A stretch of DNA of 64,000 nt from Vannielia litorea (GTDB taxonomy: Bacteria; Pseudomonadota; Alphaproteobacteria; Rhodobacterales; Rhodobacteraceae), in NCBI RefSeq assembly GCF_019801175.1, contig NZ_JAHVJR010000002.1, positions 310,001 to 374,000 of the forward strand, read 5' to 3'. Under the pieces are notes generated by a model. The model saw only the letters and a list, made by a program, of their open reading frames with translations, was not told the DNA's origin and did not search any database. The position numbers and the translations under genes were made by a program. This document shows, piece by piece, positions 8,030 to 17,184 of the stretch (the stretch's first letter is position 1; each line of letters opens with the position of its first letter).

Positions 8030-9903
8030 GCCAGCACCTCCTCGGGGTGGATGCAGCGGACGGTGCGCTTATCGCTCCCTTCCAGCGGGATGTAGCCGAC
8101 CTTGCACTCGGGTTGGCACTTATCGCAGCGGGCGGCGAAGTGGCAGCCGGGGGGCAGGTCATTCACCACCGGGGGCAGGCCGGGGATGGCCGCCAGCTCG
8201 CGCCGCCCGCCGCCAAGCTCGGGCACGCAGGCGATGAGGCGCTTGGTGTAGGGGTGGGCGGGCGCATCGAGCACCGATTGGGTTGGCCCCTCCTCGACGA
8301 TCCGCCCGGCATACATGACCGCGACCCGGTCACAGAGCTGGGCCACCACGCCGAAGTCATGGGTGATGAAGATGATCGCCAGCCCGCGCTCGCGGCGCAG
8401 ATCGTTGAGCAGAGAGAGGATTTGGGCCTGAACAGTGACATCAAGTGCCGTCGTGGGCTCGTCGGCGATGATGATGTCAGGCTCGTTGGCGAGCGACATG
8501 GCGATGCCGACGCGCTGGCGCATGCCGCCCGACATCTCGTGCGGGTAGTTGCCCAGCCGGGACTCGGGGTTGGGGATGCGCACCTGCTTCATCAGCTCCA
8601 AAGCGCGGGCGCGGGCGGCGGATTTGCTCACCCGGCTGTCATGGACGCGGATCGCCTCGGCCAGCTGGTCGCCCACGGTGTAGAGCGGATGCAGGGTGCT
8701 GAGCGGGTCTTGAAAGATATAGGCGATGCGGTTGCCGCGGGTGCGGCGCAGGGTTTCGTAGCTGGCTGAGAGCAGATCCTCGCCCTCGAGCCGCACTGCG
8801 CCGCCGGTGATGACGCCGGGGGGCGAGGCGACGAGGCCGGTGACGGAGAGGGCGGTGACGGATTTGCCGGAGCCGCTTTCGCCGATGATGCCGAGGCACT
8901 CGCCGGGTTTGACCGAGAGAGAGATCTTGCCGACCGCCTCATAGACACGGTCACCGACATGGAACTGGGTTTCCAGTTCCTGAATGTCGAGCAGCGGGGC
9001 CTCGGGGTTGGCGGCGGGGAGGCTGCGGTTTTTGGCGACATTGGTCACTGCCAGCGGGCGCGAGAGGGCGCCGGAGCGCAGGCGGGGGTCGAGCGCATCG
9101 CGCACGCCATCGCCGAGCAGGTTCACCGACATGACGATCAGGAAGATCATCACGCCGGGGATGATGGAGGTGTGCGGGTGGGTGGTGAAGTGGTTCTTGG
9201 CCTGCCCGAGCATGGAGCCGAGGTCGGAATCGGGTGGCTGGGAGCCGAGGCCGAGGAAGGAGAGGCCTGCGGTTTCGAGGATCATCCAGCCGACGGTGGT
9301 GGACATGGCGATGACGATCACCGGCAGCACGTTGGGCAGCACCTCGGTGAGGATGATGCGGATGTGGCCCTTGCCTGCCAGCCGGGCGGCATCGACGAAC
9401 TCGCGGTGGGCGAGGCCCACGGTGATGCCGCGGATGTTGCGGGCGAAGAAGGGGATGTTGACGGCGGCGACGGCGATGAGCGCGTTGATGAGGCCGGTGC
9501 CCAGCGCGGCCACGATGGCGAGGGCGAGCAGGATGTAGGGGAAGGCCATGAGCATATCGATCAGGCGCATCAGGATGTTGTCAGTGCGCTTGCCGAAGTA
9601 GCCGGCGATTATGCCGATCGCGGAGCCGAAGAAGGCGGCGAGGAAGGCGGCGACGGCGCCCACGGCGAGCGAAGTGCGGGTGCCGTAGAGCAGGCGGGAG
9701 AGCTGGTCGCGGCCTAAGTGGTCAGCGCCGAGGACGTAGCCCTCGGTGAAGGGGCGGGCGAACCGGTCGCCGGTGTTGGTGATGTTGGGGTCCTGCAGGG
9801 GCAGGATGGGGGTGAGCAGGGCCAGCAGGAGGATGATGCCGAGCACGACCGCGCCCATGGCGGCGAGGCGGTTGCGGAAGAGGAGCTTGAGGAAGGCGGT
9901 CAT
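8026..9903 (-). CDS. Fused ABC permease (DppC-like) and ATPase (DppD-like)
   Basis: Single reading frame of 625 residues. Residues about 1-280 are a DppC-type permease: N-terminal membrane segment, YVLGADHLGRDQLSRLLYG, then the LAGKGHIRIILTEVLPNVLP loop. After a linker of roughly 30 residues comes a complete DppD-type ATPase with GESGSGKSV, MSGGMRQRVG, IIIADEPTTALDV, ITHDFGVV and a C-terminal PPGCHFAARCDKC motif. The ATG at 9903 has GGAG about 8 nt upstream. Permease and ATPase are usually separate genes, so here two transporter subunits are tied one-to-one. The second ATPase follows at 8029. No stop or frameshift was seen in the linker. Confidence 0.9.
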   Translation of the reverse strand: MTAFLKLLFRNRLAAMGAVVLGIILLLALLTPILPLQDPNITNTGDRFARPFTEGYVLGADHLGRDQLSRLLYGTRTSLAVGAVAAFLAAFFGSAIGIIAGYFGKRTDNILMRLIDMLMAFPYILLALAIVAALGTGLINALIAVAAVNIPFFARNIRGITVGLAHREFVDAARLAGKGHIRIILTEVLPNVLPVIVIAMSTTVGWMILETAGLSFLGLGSQPPDSDLGSMLGQAKNHFTTHPHTSIIPGVMIFLIVMSVNLLGDGVRDALDPRLRSGALSRPLAVTNVAKNRSLPAANPEAPLLDIQELETQFHVGDRVYEAVGKISLSVKPGECLGIIGESGSGKSVTALSVTGLVASPPGVITGGAVRLEGEDLLSASYETLRRTRGNRIAYIFQDPLSTLHPLYTVGDQLAEAIRVHDSRVSKSAARARALELMKQVRIPNPESRLGNYPHEMSGGMRQRVGIAMSLANEPDIIIADEPTTALDVTVQAQILSLLNDLRRERGLAIIFITHDFGVVAQLCDRVAVMYAGRIVEEGPTQSVLDAPAHPYTKRLIACVPELGGGRRELAAIPGLPPVVNDLPPGCHFAARCDKCQPECKVGYIPLEGSDKRTVRCIHPEEVLA

Positions 9904-9973
9904 TTTGTGCGCTCCGGGGTGCTTGTGTTGGCTGGCGGGTGCGATGGCGGGACAAGCCCTGTCCGATGGGCGC

Positions 9974-9977
<4 letters not shown>
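9900..9977 (-). CDS. Possible 25-codon coupling ORF between the two permease genes
   Basis: An ATG at 9977 overlaps the stop of the upstream permease (ATGA) and opens a 25-codon frame. Its own TGA overlaps the ATG of the fused gene at 9903 (ATGA again). It encodes a proline/threonine-rich peptide beginning MSAHRTGLVPPS. It may be a translational relay with no function as a peptide, the relic of an N-terminal extension of the next gene displaced by a one-base indel, or chance. Confidence 0.3.
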
Positions 9978-10921
<944 letters not shown>

Positions 10922-10972
10922 GATGTCTCCTGCGGTGTGATGCGCGATGAGGGCGCACCCTGCGTGGGGGGT

Positions 10973-11009
10973 GCGGCGGGCACGGGGAGGTGACACAGGT
11001 GCCCGCCGC
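10973..11009 (-). other. Strong intercistronic hairpin between binding-protein and permease genes
   Basis: GCGGCGGGCAC (10973-10983) and GTGCCCGCCGC (10999-11009) form a perfect 11-bp GC-rich stem with a 15-nt loop in the 170-bp gap between two co-directional operon genes. There is no T-tract on the minus strand. Such stems typically stabilise or partly terminate the message so that binding protein exceeds membrane components (as known for maltose and dipeptide operons). Confidence 0.65.
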
Positions 11010-11091
11010 GGTGGTCGCTCCCGGCGCCCTGGTCCTCATCGCGAGTGCGAGGAGAGCCGGGGGTGGCCGTGGAGCAGCCGGTGGTTACTCG

Positions 11092-12660
11092 TTACTTCTT
11101 CACCACCTTCTCGAGCTGGAGCAGGAAGGAGGGCTCCAGCGTAAAGTTTTCGACGCGGTCGTTGGTGACGGCGTTCTGCTTCCAGTTCGCGATGAAGGCC
11201 CAGGGGGCGTCTTCCTGCACGATCTCTTGCATCTGCTTGTAGAGTTCGGCGCGCTTATCCTGATCGACGGCGGTGCGGGCCTCTTCGAGCAGGGCGTCGA
11301 CCTCGGGGTTGGAGTAGTAGCCCGAGTTGAAGCCGCCCTTGTCGGGCCATGCGTCGGTGCGCAGGGCGAGGTAAGGCAGGGTGTCGGGGTCGTTGGTCAT
11401 CCAGGCCATTTCGGCCATGTCTGCCTTGCCCTCCAGCCCCGGGTTCACGTTGCCGAGGAAGGTGTTCCACTCGTAGGTCTCGATGGACACATCGAGGCCC
11501 ACGGCAGCGAGGTCGGCCTGAATCGCGGTGCCCATCGCGACCGGATCGAGCATGCCGGAGCCGCCTTCGGTCACATAAAAGGTGAGCGAGGCGCCCTCTG
11601 CCCCGGCTTCGGCCAGCAGGGCCTTGGCCTTTTCAGGGTCGTAGGAATAGGGCGAGAGGCTGTCGTTATAGGCCCATGCGAAGGCGGGCGGCGTGGGGCC
11701 GGCGGCGACCTCGGCGGTGCCTTCGAGTACATCGTTGACGATGGCTTCCTTGTTGATGGCGTAGTTCACCGCCTGACGCACCTTCTTGTCGGCCAGCGGG
11801 CCTTCCTTGGCGTTCAGGATCAGGAACCACACGTGCGGGCCGGCTTGCTCGACCACGTTGAAGCCGTCGCCCTCGAACTGGGAGAGCGCGGTGGGCGGGA
11901 CCTCGACCATCATGTCGATGCCACCTGCGATCATCTCGGCAACGCGGGTGTTGGCGTCTTCGATCGGGCGGAAGACCACGGCCTGCGCCCCGGCGGGCTC
12001 GCCCCAGTATTCTTCATACTTGTCGATCACCACGGCCTCGTTGGCGCGCCATTCGACGAACTTGAAGGGGCCGGTGCCCACGGGTGCGCGGCCAAAGTCG
12101 GCACCGCCTGCCTCGACGGCGGCAGGGGAGACCATGAGGCCGGTGGGATAGGCGAGGTTGGAAAGGAAGGGCGCGTAGGGCGCGGAGAGCTTGAACTTGA
12201 CGGTGGTCTCATCGACCGCCGTTGTCTCCTCGACCGAGGAGAAGAAGAAGGCCAGCGGGAAGGGGCCGGTGTTGTGGAAGGGGTGATCCTCGTTGAGCAT
12301 CCGGTCGAAGTTGAATTTGACCGCCTCGGCGTTGAAGGGCGTGCCGTCGTGGAAGGTGACGCCCTCGCGCAGCTTGAAGGTATATTCGGTGCCGTCCTCG
12401 GAGACCTCCCAGCTTTCGGCCAGACCGGGCGCGACCTCGAGCGTGCCCGGCTTGTAGCGGGTCAGGCCCTCGTAAAGGTTCACCAGAATGCGGAAGTCGT
12501 TCACCGCGGTCACGGCGGCCGGGTCGAGCGACTTGGGTTCGGCCACCTGGCCGACGATCAGCACGCCCTCGGGTGTTTGCGCGGTGGCCGCCATCGGTGC
12601 CAGCGCGAGCGCGGCTCCGGCAGCGAGGACCGCGCGGCGGGTCCAGTTGAAGAGGGTCAT
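11092..12660 (-). CDS. ABC transporter substrate-binding protein, family 5 (DppA/OppA type)
   Basis: Periplasmic solute-binding protein of 522 residues and the first gene of the minus-strand importer operon. The signal peptide starts MTLFNWTRRAVLAAG; the Arg-Arg pair followed by a hydrophobic core suggests Tat export. The family-5 profile is clear: AEPKSLDPAAVTAVNDFRIL near the N-terminus, LREGVTFHDGTPFNAEAVKF, and KVRQAVNYAINKEAIV. Peptides, opines, glutathione or N-carbamoyl compounds are possible ligands. The divergent M20 amidohydrolase and DUF1028 protein hint at an amidic or ureido nitrogen source (inference). Confidence 0.93.
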   Translation of the reverse strand: MTLFNWTRRAVLAAGAALALAPMAATAQTPEGVLIVGQVAEPKSLDPAAVTAVNDFRILVNLYEGLTRYKPGTLEVAPGLAESWEVSEDGTEYTFKLREGVTFHDGTPFNAEAVKFNFDRMLNEDHPFHNTGPFPLAFFFSSVEETTAVDETTVKFKLSAPYAPFLSNLAYPTGLMVSPAAVEAGGADFGRAPVGTGPFKFVEWRANEAVVIDKYEEYWGEPAGAQAVVFRPIEDANTRVAEMIAGGIDMMVEVPPTALSQFEGDGFNVVEQAGPHVWFLILNAKEGPLADKKVRQAVNYAINKEAIVNDVLEGTAEVAAGPTPPAFAWAYNDSLSPYSYDPEKAKALLAEAGAEGASLTFYVTEGGSGMLDPVAMGTAIQADLAAVGLDVSIETYEWNTFLGNVNPGLEGKADMAEMAWMTNDPDTLPYLALRTDAWPDKGGFNSGYYSNPEVDALLEEARTAVDQDKRAELYKQMQEIVQEDAPWAFIANWKQNAVTNDRVENFTLEPSFLLQLEKVVKK

Positions 12661-12731
12661 TGGAGCATCTCCCTGTGGTTTTTATGGCGGCGATTCCCTT
12701 GCGGAAGCCGGGTGTTCGTGTGAGAAATTAA

Positions 12732-12771
12732 TCATGATAAATTTGACCGGTCAATTTTTCATGATAAATTT
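12732..12771. promoter_or_regulatory. Divergent promoter/operator with palindrome TTGACCGGTCAA and flanking repeats
   Basis: The 135-bp divergent gap contains the perfect palindrome TTGACCGGTCAA (12743-12754), bracketed by two identical copies of TCATGATAAATTT (12732-12744 and 12759-12771). TTGACC reads as a -35 on both strands. On the plus strand it is followed 16 bp later by TAAATT (12765-12770), and on the minus strand an AT-rich TTAATT lies 17 bp away. A regulator bound at the centre would block both -35 boxes, so this is the natural operator for the GntR protein at the end of the minus operon. Confidence 0.6.
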
Positions 12772-12795
12772 CTTCGCAAGGAGCCCCGCGCCGAT

Positions 12796-13497
12796 ATGAC
12801 TTTCTCGATTCTTGTGCAGGACGCCCAAACAAACGCCATTGCCGGTGCGGCGGCGACCGGAAGCCTCTGCGTGGGCGGCTGGGTGCTGCGGGGCCGGTGG
12901 GGTGCGGGGATGAGCGCGAGCCAGGGCGCGGCGCCCTCGACGATGTGGGGCGAGCAGGTGCTGCACGAGATGGCAGGCGGCAAGGGCGCCGCCGCGGCGG
13001 TGGAGGCTGTGACCGGCCCGGACGAGGGGCGCGACTGGCGGCAGCTTTCGGCTCTGGACATGGGCGGCGCGGGGGCCTGCTTCAGCGGCAAGAGAAACAC
13101 GGCACTGGTGGCCTCGCACGTCTTTGACTGCGGGGTAGCGGCTGGCAACATGCTGGGCAGCGCGGAGCTGCCGGAGGCGATGGCGCAGGCCTACCTCAAG
13201 GCGCTGGGCAGCCTGCCCGAACGCCTGATGGCCGCGCTCTGGGCGGCGGCGAAGGGCGGGAGCGACAAGCGTGGGTTGCTCTCTGCGGCCCTGCTGGTGC
13301 TGCGGCCTGATGCGGCACCGCTGACGTTGCGGGTGGACTACTCGGAGCAGCCACTGGAGGCGCTGGGCGCGCTGTTGGAACGGGCCACGAGCGGGGATTA
13401 CGGCGACTGGGCGCGGCAGGTGCCAACGCTGGAAGCGCCGGAACGGGTGCTGGACGAGGCACTGACGGGCACGCTGGTGCCGGAGCCGGAGGAATGA
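12796..13497 (+). CDS. DUF1028 family protein (Ntn-hydrolase-like)
   Basis: Protein of 233 residues matching the DUF1028 family, which has an Ntn-hydrolase-like fold. It starts MTFSILVQDAQTNAIAGAAA and continues through GRWGAGMSASQG and DWRQLSALDMGG, a pattern diagnostic for the family. No signal peptide, so cytosolic. AAGGAG lies about 12 nt before ATG 12796. Its stop overlaps the start of the M20 hydrolase (ATGA, 13494-13497). DUF1028 genes are often beside peptidases, amidohydrolases and peptide-type importers; the reaction is not established. Confidence 0.88.
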   Translation: MTFSILVQDAQTNAIAGAAATGSLCVGGWVLRGRWGAGMSASQGAAPSTMWGEQVLHEMAGGKGAAAAVEAVTGPDEGRDWRQLSALDMGGAGACFSGKRNTALVASHVFDCGVAAGNMLGSAELPEAMAQAYLKALGSLPERLMAALWAAAKGGSDKRGLLSAALLVLRPDAAPLTLRVDYSEQPLEALGALLERATSGDYGDWARQVPTLEAPERVLDEALTGTLVPEPEE

Positions 13498-14726
13498 CCG
13501 GCAGCGGAAAGGATTGGGGCGCGGAGGCCGCGCGGCATTTGCAGGCCTTGGCGGAGATTTCCGTGCCCGGCCCCGGCGTGACCCGCCTGCCCTACGGGCC
13601 GGAGCATCGGCAGGCGGTGGATTACCTGCGGGAGATGATGCGTGGCGCCGGGCTGGTGCCGGCACTGGATGCCGCCGCGAGTTTGGTGGGCCGCACGGAG
13701 GGCGGCGGGGCAGGCACCTTCTACATGGGCAGCCATCAGGACTCGGTGCCGCAGGGCGGGGCGTTTGACGGGATCGCGGGCGTGGTGCTGCCGGTGATGG
13801 CGATGCAGTTGCTGGCGGAGGAAGGCGTGGTGCTGCCCTTCGCGGTGGAGGTCATGGCATTTGCCGATGAGGAGGGGGTGCGCTTTCCGACAGCTCTCGT
13901 CGGCAGCCGGGCGGTGGCGGGCACGGTGGATATGGCGGTGCTCGACATGGTGGACCGGGACGGCGTGAGCCTGCGGGCGGCGCTGGAGGGCTTTGGCTGC
14001 GACCCGGAGGCGATTCCGCAGGTGGCGCGGGACGGGGCGCAGGCGCTGGGCTATCTGGAGGCGCATATCGAGCAGGGGCCGGTGCTTGAGGCCGAGGGCG
14101 AGGCGCTGGGCGTGGTGACGGGCATCTGCGGGATCGAGCGGCACGCGCTGACGTTCACCGGGGAGACCGGCCATGCCGGGACGGTGCCGATGGAGGCGCG
14201 CAAGGATGCGCTGGTGGGCGCGGCGCGGGTGATTGCCGAGGTCGACCGGCTGGCGCGGGCGACGCCGGGGCTGCGGGCAACGGTCGGGCAGGTGGATGTG
14301 CGCCCGGGGGCGGTGAACGCGGTGCCGGGCGAAGTGAGGATGCCGGTGGAACTGCGCAGCGAGGACGACTCGGCGCGGGAGGAGGCGGGGCAGGCGATTG
14401 CCAGCTTCGCCAGCCGCGTGGCCGCCGATATGGGGCTGACGCTGGAAGCCCGGCGGACTTATGCCCAGCCAGCCGCGCCCTGCGATCCGCACTTGCGGGC
14501 AGCGCTGGTCAAGGCGGTGCAGCAGGGCGGCGGCAAGGGGCTGGAGCTGACCTCGGGCGCGACCCATGACGCCAGCGCAATTGCTGACCTTTGCCCGATT
14601 TCCATGCTGTTCATCCGCTGCCGTGGCGGCGTGAGCCACCGGCCCGACGAACATGCGGAATCGGACGACCTTGGCGCTGCCGTCCGGGCCATCGCGGCCA
14701 CCCTCAGGGGCTTGGCGGACGCCTAA
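13494..14726 (+). CDS. M20-family Zn hydrolase (N-carbamoyl-L-amino-acid hydrolase / allantoate amidohydrolase type)
   Basis: Cytosolic dinuclear metal amidohydrolase of 410 residues (HyuC/AllC/beta-ureidopropionase group). Visible metal and catalytic motifs are GSHQDSVPQGGAFDGIAG (His and bridging Asp), AFADEEGVRF (catalytic Glu pair), AHIEQGPVLE and the late GATHDASA histidine. The dimerisation lid lies between. It would cleave a ureido or amide group from an imported substrate, releasing ammonia. The exact substrate cannot be read from sequence. It is coupled to the DUF1028 gene and faces the importer operon, so uptake and cleavage of one N-rich compound is the likely joint function. Confidence 0.9.
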   Translation: MTGSGKDWGAEAARHLQALAEISVPGPGVTRLPYGPEHRQAVDYLREMMRGAGLVPALDAAASLVGRTEGGGAGTFYMGSHQDSVPQGGAFDGIAGVVLPVMAMQLLAEEGVVLPFAVEVMAFADEEGVRFPTALVGSRAVAGTVDMAVLDMVDRDGVSLRAALEGFGCDPEAIPQVARDGAQALGYLEAHIEQGPVLEAEGEALGVVTGICGIERHALTFTGETGHAGTVPMEARKDALVGAARVIAEVDRLARATPGLRATVGQVDVRPGAVNAVPGEVRMPVELRSEDDSAREEAGQAIASFASRVAADMGLTLEARRTYAQPAAPCDPHLRAALVKAVQQGGGKGLELTSGATHDASAIADLCPISMLFIRCRGGVSHRPDEHAESDDLGAAVRAIAATLRGLADA

Positions 14727-14772
14727 AAAACGGGCAATCTCGGGGAGATACAGGATTCTGTGTCATTTCGCT

Positions 14773-14807
14773 TTGTATTGCCATCGGGGACGTGGATAAT
14801 TGAAGCA
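14773..14807 (+). promoter_or_regulatory. Candidate promoter of the Anbu operon, possibly leaderless
   Basis: TTGTAT (14773-14778) and GATAAT (14795-14800; 16-bp spacing) form a plausible -35/-10 pair in the 81-bp gap before the ATP-grasp gene. The -10 lies only 7 bp before the ATG at 14808, so transcription would begin at or next to the start codon. There is no Shine-Dalgarno-like sequence just upstream of that ATG, in agreement with a leaderless message. Confidence 0.45.
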
Positions 14808-16226
14808 ATGACAAAAATCTTTGACGAGATGTGGGGGAGAGAAGACGCGCTCAGGGCGCCTTACTCCCAATTCGGGCAGTGGTTCGAGGGCGAAGACCCG
14901 GCGAGACTGCGGGCGAAACAGCGCGAAGCGGAGGAGGTTTTCCGGCTCACCGGCATCACCTTCAACGTCTATGGGCAGGCCGCCGCCGAGGAGCGGCTGA
15001 TCCCCTTCGACATCGTGCCGCGGATCATCAGCGGCGCGGAGTGGAAGAAGCTCACCCGGGGCATCGAGCAGCGGGTCCGCGCGATCAACGCCTTCTTGCA
15101 TGACATCTATCATCGCCAGGAGATCGTCCGCGCTGGGCGGCTGCCGGTGGAGATGATCAAGAACAACGAGGCCTACCTGCCGGAGATGGTGGGCGTGACC
15201 CCGCCGGGCGGCGTTTATACACATATTGTCGGCATCGACCTCGTGCGCACCGGCGACGACGAGTTCTACGTGCTGGAGGACAACGCCCGCACGCCGAGCG
15301 GTGTGAGCTACATGCTCGAAAACCGCGAGACGATGTACAAGATGTTCCCCGAGTTGTTCAGCCAGACCAAGGTGCAGCCGGTGAGCCAGTATCCGCGCTC
15401 GCTGCTGCGTTCGCTCTCGGCCTGTGCGCCGAGCTGTGCCGAGGGCACGCCCACTGTGGCCGTGCTCACGCCGGGGAGCTACAACTCTGCCTACTTCGAG
15501 CATGCCTTCCTTGCCGATCAGATGGGCGTGGAGCTGGTGGAAGGCTCGGACCTGCGGGTTGTCGACGGGCGCGTGGCGATGCGGACGACGCAGGGCTACA
15601 AGCCGATCGACGTGATCTACCGCCGGATCGATGACGATTTCATCGACCCGCTGACCTTCAACCCCGAGAGTGCGCTGGGCGTACCGGGGATCATGGATGT
15701 TTATCGCGCGGGCAACATCGCCATTGCCAACGCGCCGGGCACGGGCATTGCCGATGACAAGGCGATCTACAGCTACATGCCGGAGATCGTGGAGTTCTAC
15801 ACCGGCGAGAAGGCGATCTTGCAGAACGTGCCGACATGGCGCTGCAACGACCCGGAGAGCCTGAAATACGTGCTCGACAACCTCGACGAGCTGGTGGTGA
15901 AGGAAGTGCATGGCTCGGGCGGCTACGGCATGCTGATCGGGCCGACCGCGAGCAAGAAGGAGCTGGCCGAGTTCCGCAAGAAGCTGGAGGCGAAGCCGGG
16001 CAACTACATCGCCCAGCCGACGCTCAGTCTCTCGACCGTGCCGATCATGACCAAAGCGGGCCTTGCCCCGCGCCACGTGGACCTGCGGCCCTTCGTGCTC
16101 GTCAGCCCGGAAGGGGTGAACATCACCCCCGGCGGCCTCACCCGCGTGGCCCTGAAGAAGGGCAGCCTCGTGGTGAACTCGAGCCAGGGTGGAGGCACCA
16201 AGGACACTTGGGTGCTGGAGGACTGA
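14808..16226 (+). CDS. Circularly permuted ATP-grasp protein (DUF404/DUF407), Anbu cluster
   Basis: Protein of 472 residues of the circularly permuted ATP-grasp family, predicted to ligate a carboxylate to an amine (peptide-bond-like product) using ATP. Typical blocks are NVYGQAAAEERLIPFD, GIEQRVRAINAFLHDIYH, YVLEDNARTPSGVSYMLENR, VYRRIDDDFIDPLTF and VKEVHGSGGYGM. I chose ATG 14808 because family members begin close to this point; an upstream in-frame GTG at 14760 would add 16 unconserved residues. It is the first gene of the Anbu cluster, and the alpha-E gene follows 4 bp after its stop. Natural substrates of these enzymes are unknown. Confidence 0.92.
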   Translation: MTKIFDEMWGREDALRAPYSQFGQWFEGEDPARLRAKQREAEEVFRLTGITFNVYGQAAAEERLIPFDIVPRIISGAEWKKLTRGIEQRVRAINAFLHDIYHRQEIVRAGRLPVEMIKNNEAYLPEMVGVTPPGGVYTHIVGIDLVRTGDDEFYVLEDNARTPSGVSYMLENRETMYKMFPELFSQTKVQPVSQYPRSLLRSLSACAPSCAEGTPTVAVLTPGSYNSAYFEHAFLADQMGVELVEGSDLRVVDGRVAMRTTQGYKPIDVIYRRIDDDFIDPLTFNPESALGVPGIMDVYRAGNIAIANAPGTGIADDKAIYSYMPEIVEFYTGEKAILQNVPTWRCNDPESLKYVLDNLDELVVKEVHGSGGYGMLIGPTASKKELAEFRKKLEAKPGNYIAQPTLSLSTVPIMTKAGLAPRHVDLRPFVLVSPEGVNITPGGLTRVALKKGSLVVNSSQGGGTKDTWVLED

Positions 16227-16230
16227 CGCG

Positions 16231-17172
16231 ATGCTAGGCAAGACGGCAGGCGGGTTGTTCTGGATGTACCGCTACCTTGAGCGGGCCGAGAATATCACCC
16301 GGATGATCGAGACCGGCCAGCGCATTGCGCTCACCCGGAATCAGGAGAATGACGACGAGTGGGCGAGCGTGCTTCAGACCGCCTCGGTCGATCTCGGCTA
16401 TTTCGAAAAATACGACGAGCTCAGCAAGGACACGGTCATCGACTGGATGCTGCGCGACAAGGACAACGCCTCTTCGGTGATGAGCGCGGTGGAAGCTGCG
16501 CGCAACAACGCCCGGCAGGTGCGCGGCGCGCTGACCCATGAGACATGGGAAGCGATGAACGGCTGCTGGATGCGGCTGAAGGAGTTGCTGAAGCGCAAGG
16601 TGAACGAACGCGACCTGCCGCAGGCGCTGGGCCTGATCCGGCAGCGCACCGCCCTCGTGCGCGGCGCGACCCACGGCACCCTGCTGCGCAATGACATCTA
16701 CGATTTTGCCCGGATCGGCACCTTCCTCGAGAGGGCCGACAACACCGGCCGTATCCTAGATGTGAAGTACTATGTGCTGCTGCCCTCGGCCAATGCGGTC
16801 GGCTCCCAGCTCGACAACGTGCAGTGGGAGACGATCCTGCGCTCGGTCAGCGGCGAGAGCGGCATTCGGATGGTCTATGGCCACAACCCGACCCCACGCG
16901 ACATTGCCGCCTTCCTCATTCTCGACGGGCGGATGCCGCGCAGTCTCTACTTCTGCGCCAAGAAGTTGCAAGACAACCTCGGCTACCTCGCCCATGACTA
17001 CGGCGAGACCGCCACAAGCCACGACCTTGCCGTGCAACTTGGCAAACGGCTCAAGGAACGCAGCATCGATGAGATCTTCGATATCGGGCTGCACGAGTTC
17101 ATCCAGGAGATCCTCATTGCGCTGGGCGAGCTCAGCCGCCAGATTGAGGTCGACTATCGGTTTTATGAATAG
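16231..17172 (+). CDS. Alpha-E domain protein (DUF403), Anbu cluster
   Basis: All-helical protein of 313 residues of the alpha-E family. The opening MLGKTAGGLFWMYRYLERAE is diagnostic, and later blocks such as RNDIYDFARIGTFLERADNT are conserved. ATG 16231 lies 4 bp after the ATP-grasp stop. Family members are genetically linked to circularly permuted ATP-grasp and transglutaminase proteins, and a partner role in a peptide-like synthesis or cleavage system has been proposed by comparative genomics. No catalytic motif is recognised. The gene ends 12 bp before the transglutaminase start. Confidence 0.93.
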   Translation: MLGKTAGGLFWMYRYLERAENITRMIETGQRIALTRNQENDDEWASVLQTASVDLGYFEKYDELSKDTVIDWMLRDKDNASSVMSAVEAARNNARQVRGALTHETWEAMNGCWMRLKELLKRKVNERDLPQALGLIRQRTALVRGATHGTLLRNDIYDFARIGTFLERADNTGRILDVKYYVLLPSANAVGSQLDNVQWETILRSVSGESGIRMVYGHNPTPRDIAAFLILDGRMPRSLYFCAKKLQDNLGYLAHDYGETATSHDLAVQLGKRLKERSIDEIFDIGLHEFIQEILIALGELSRQIEVDYRFYE

Positions 17173-17184
17173 GCCGGACAGACC

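Noticed and set aside
14760..14807. GTG 14760 as start of the ATP-grasp gene
   Set aside because: It adds 16 residues unlike the family and would place the candidate promoter inside the gene.
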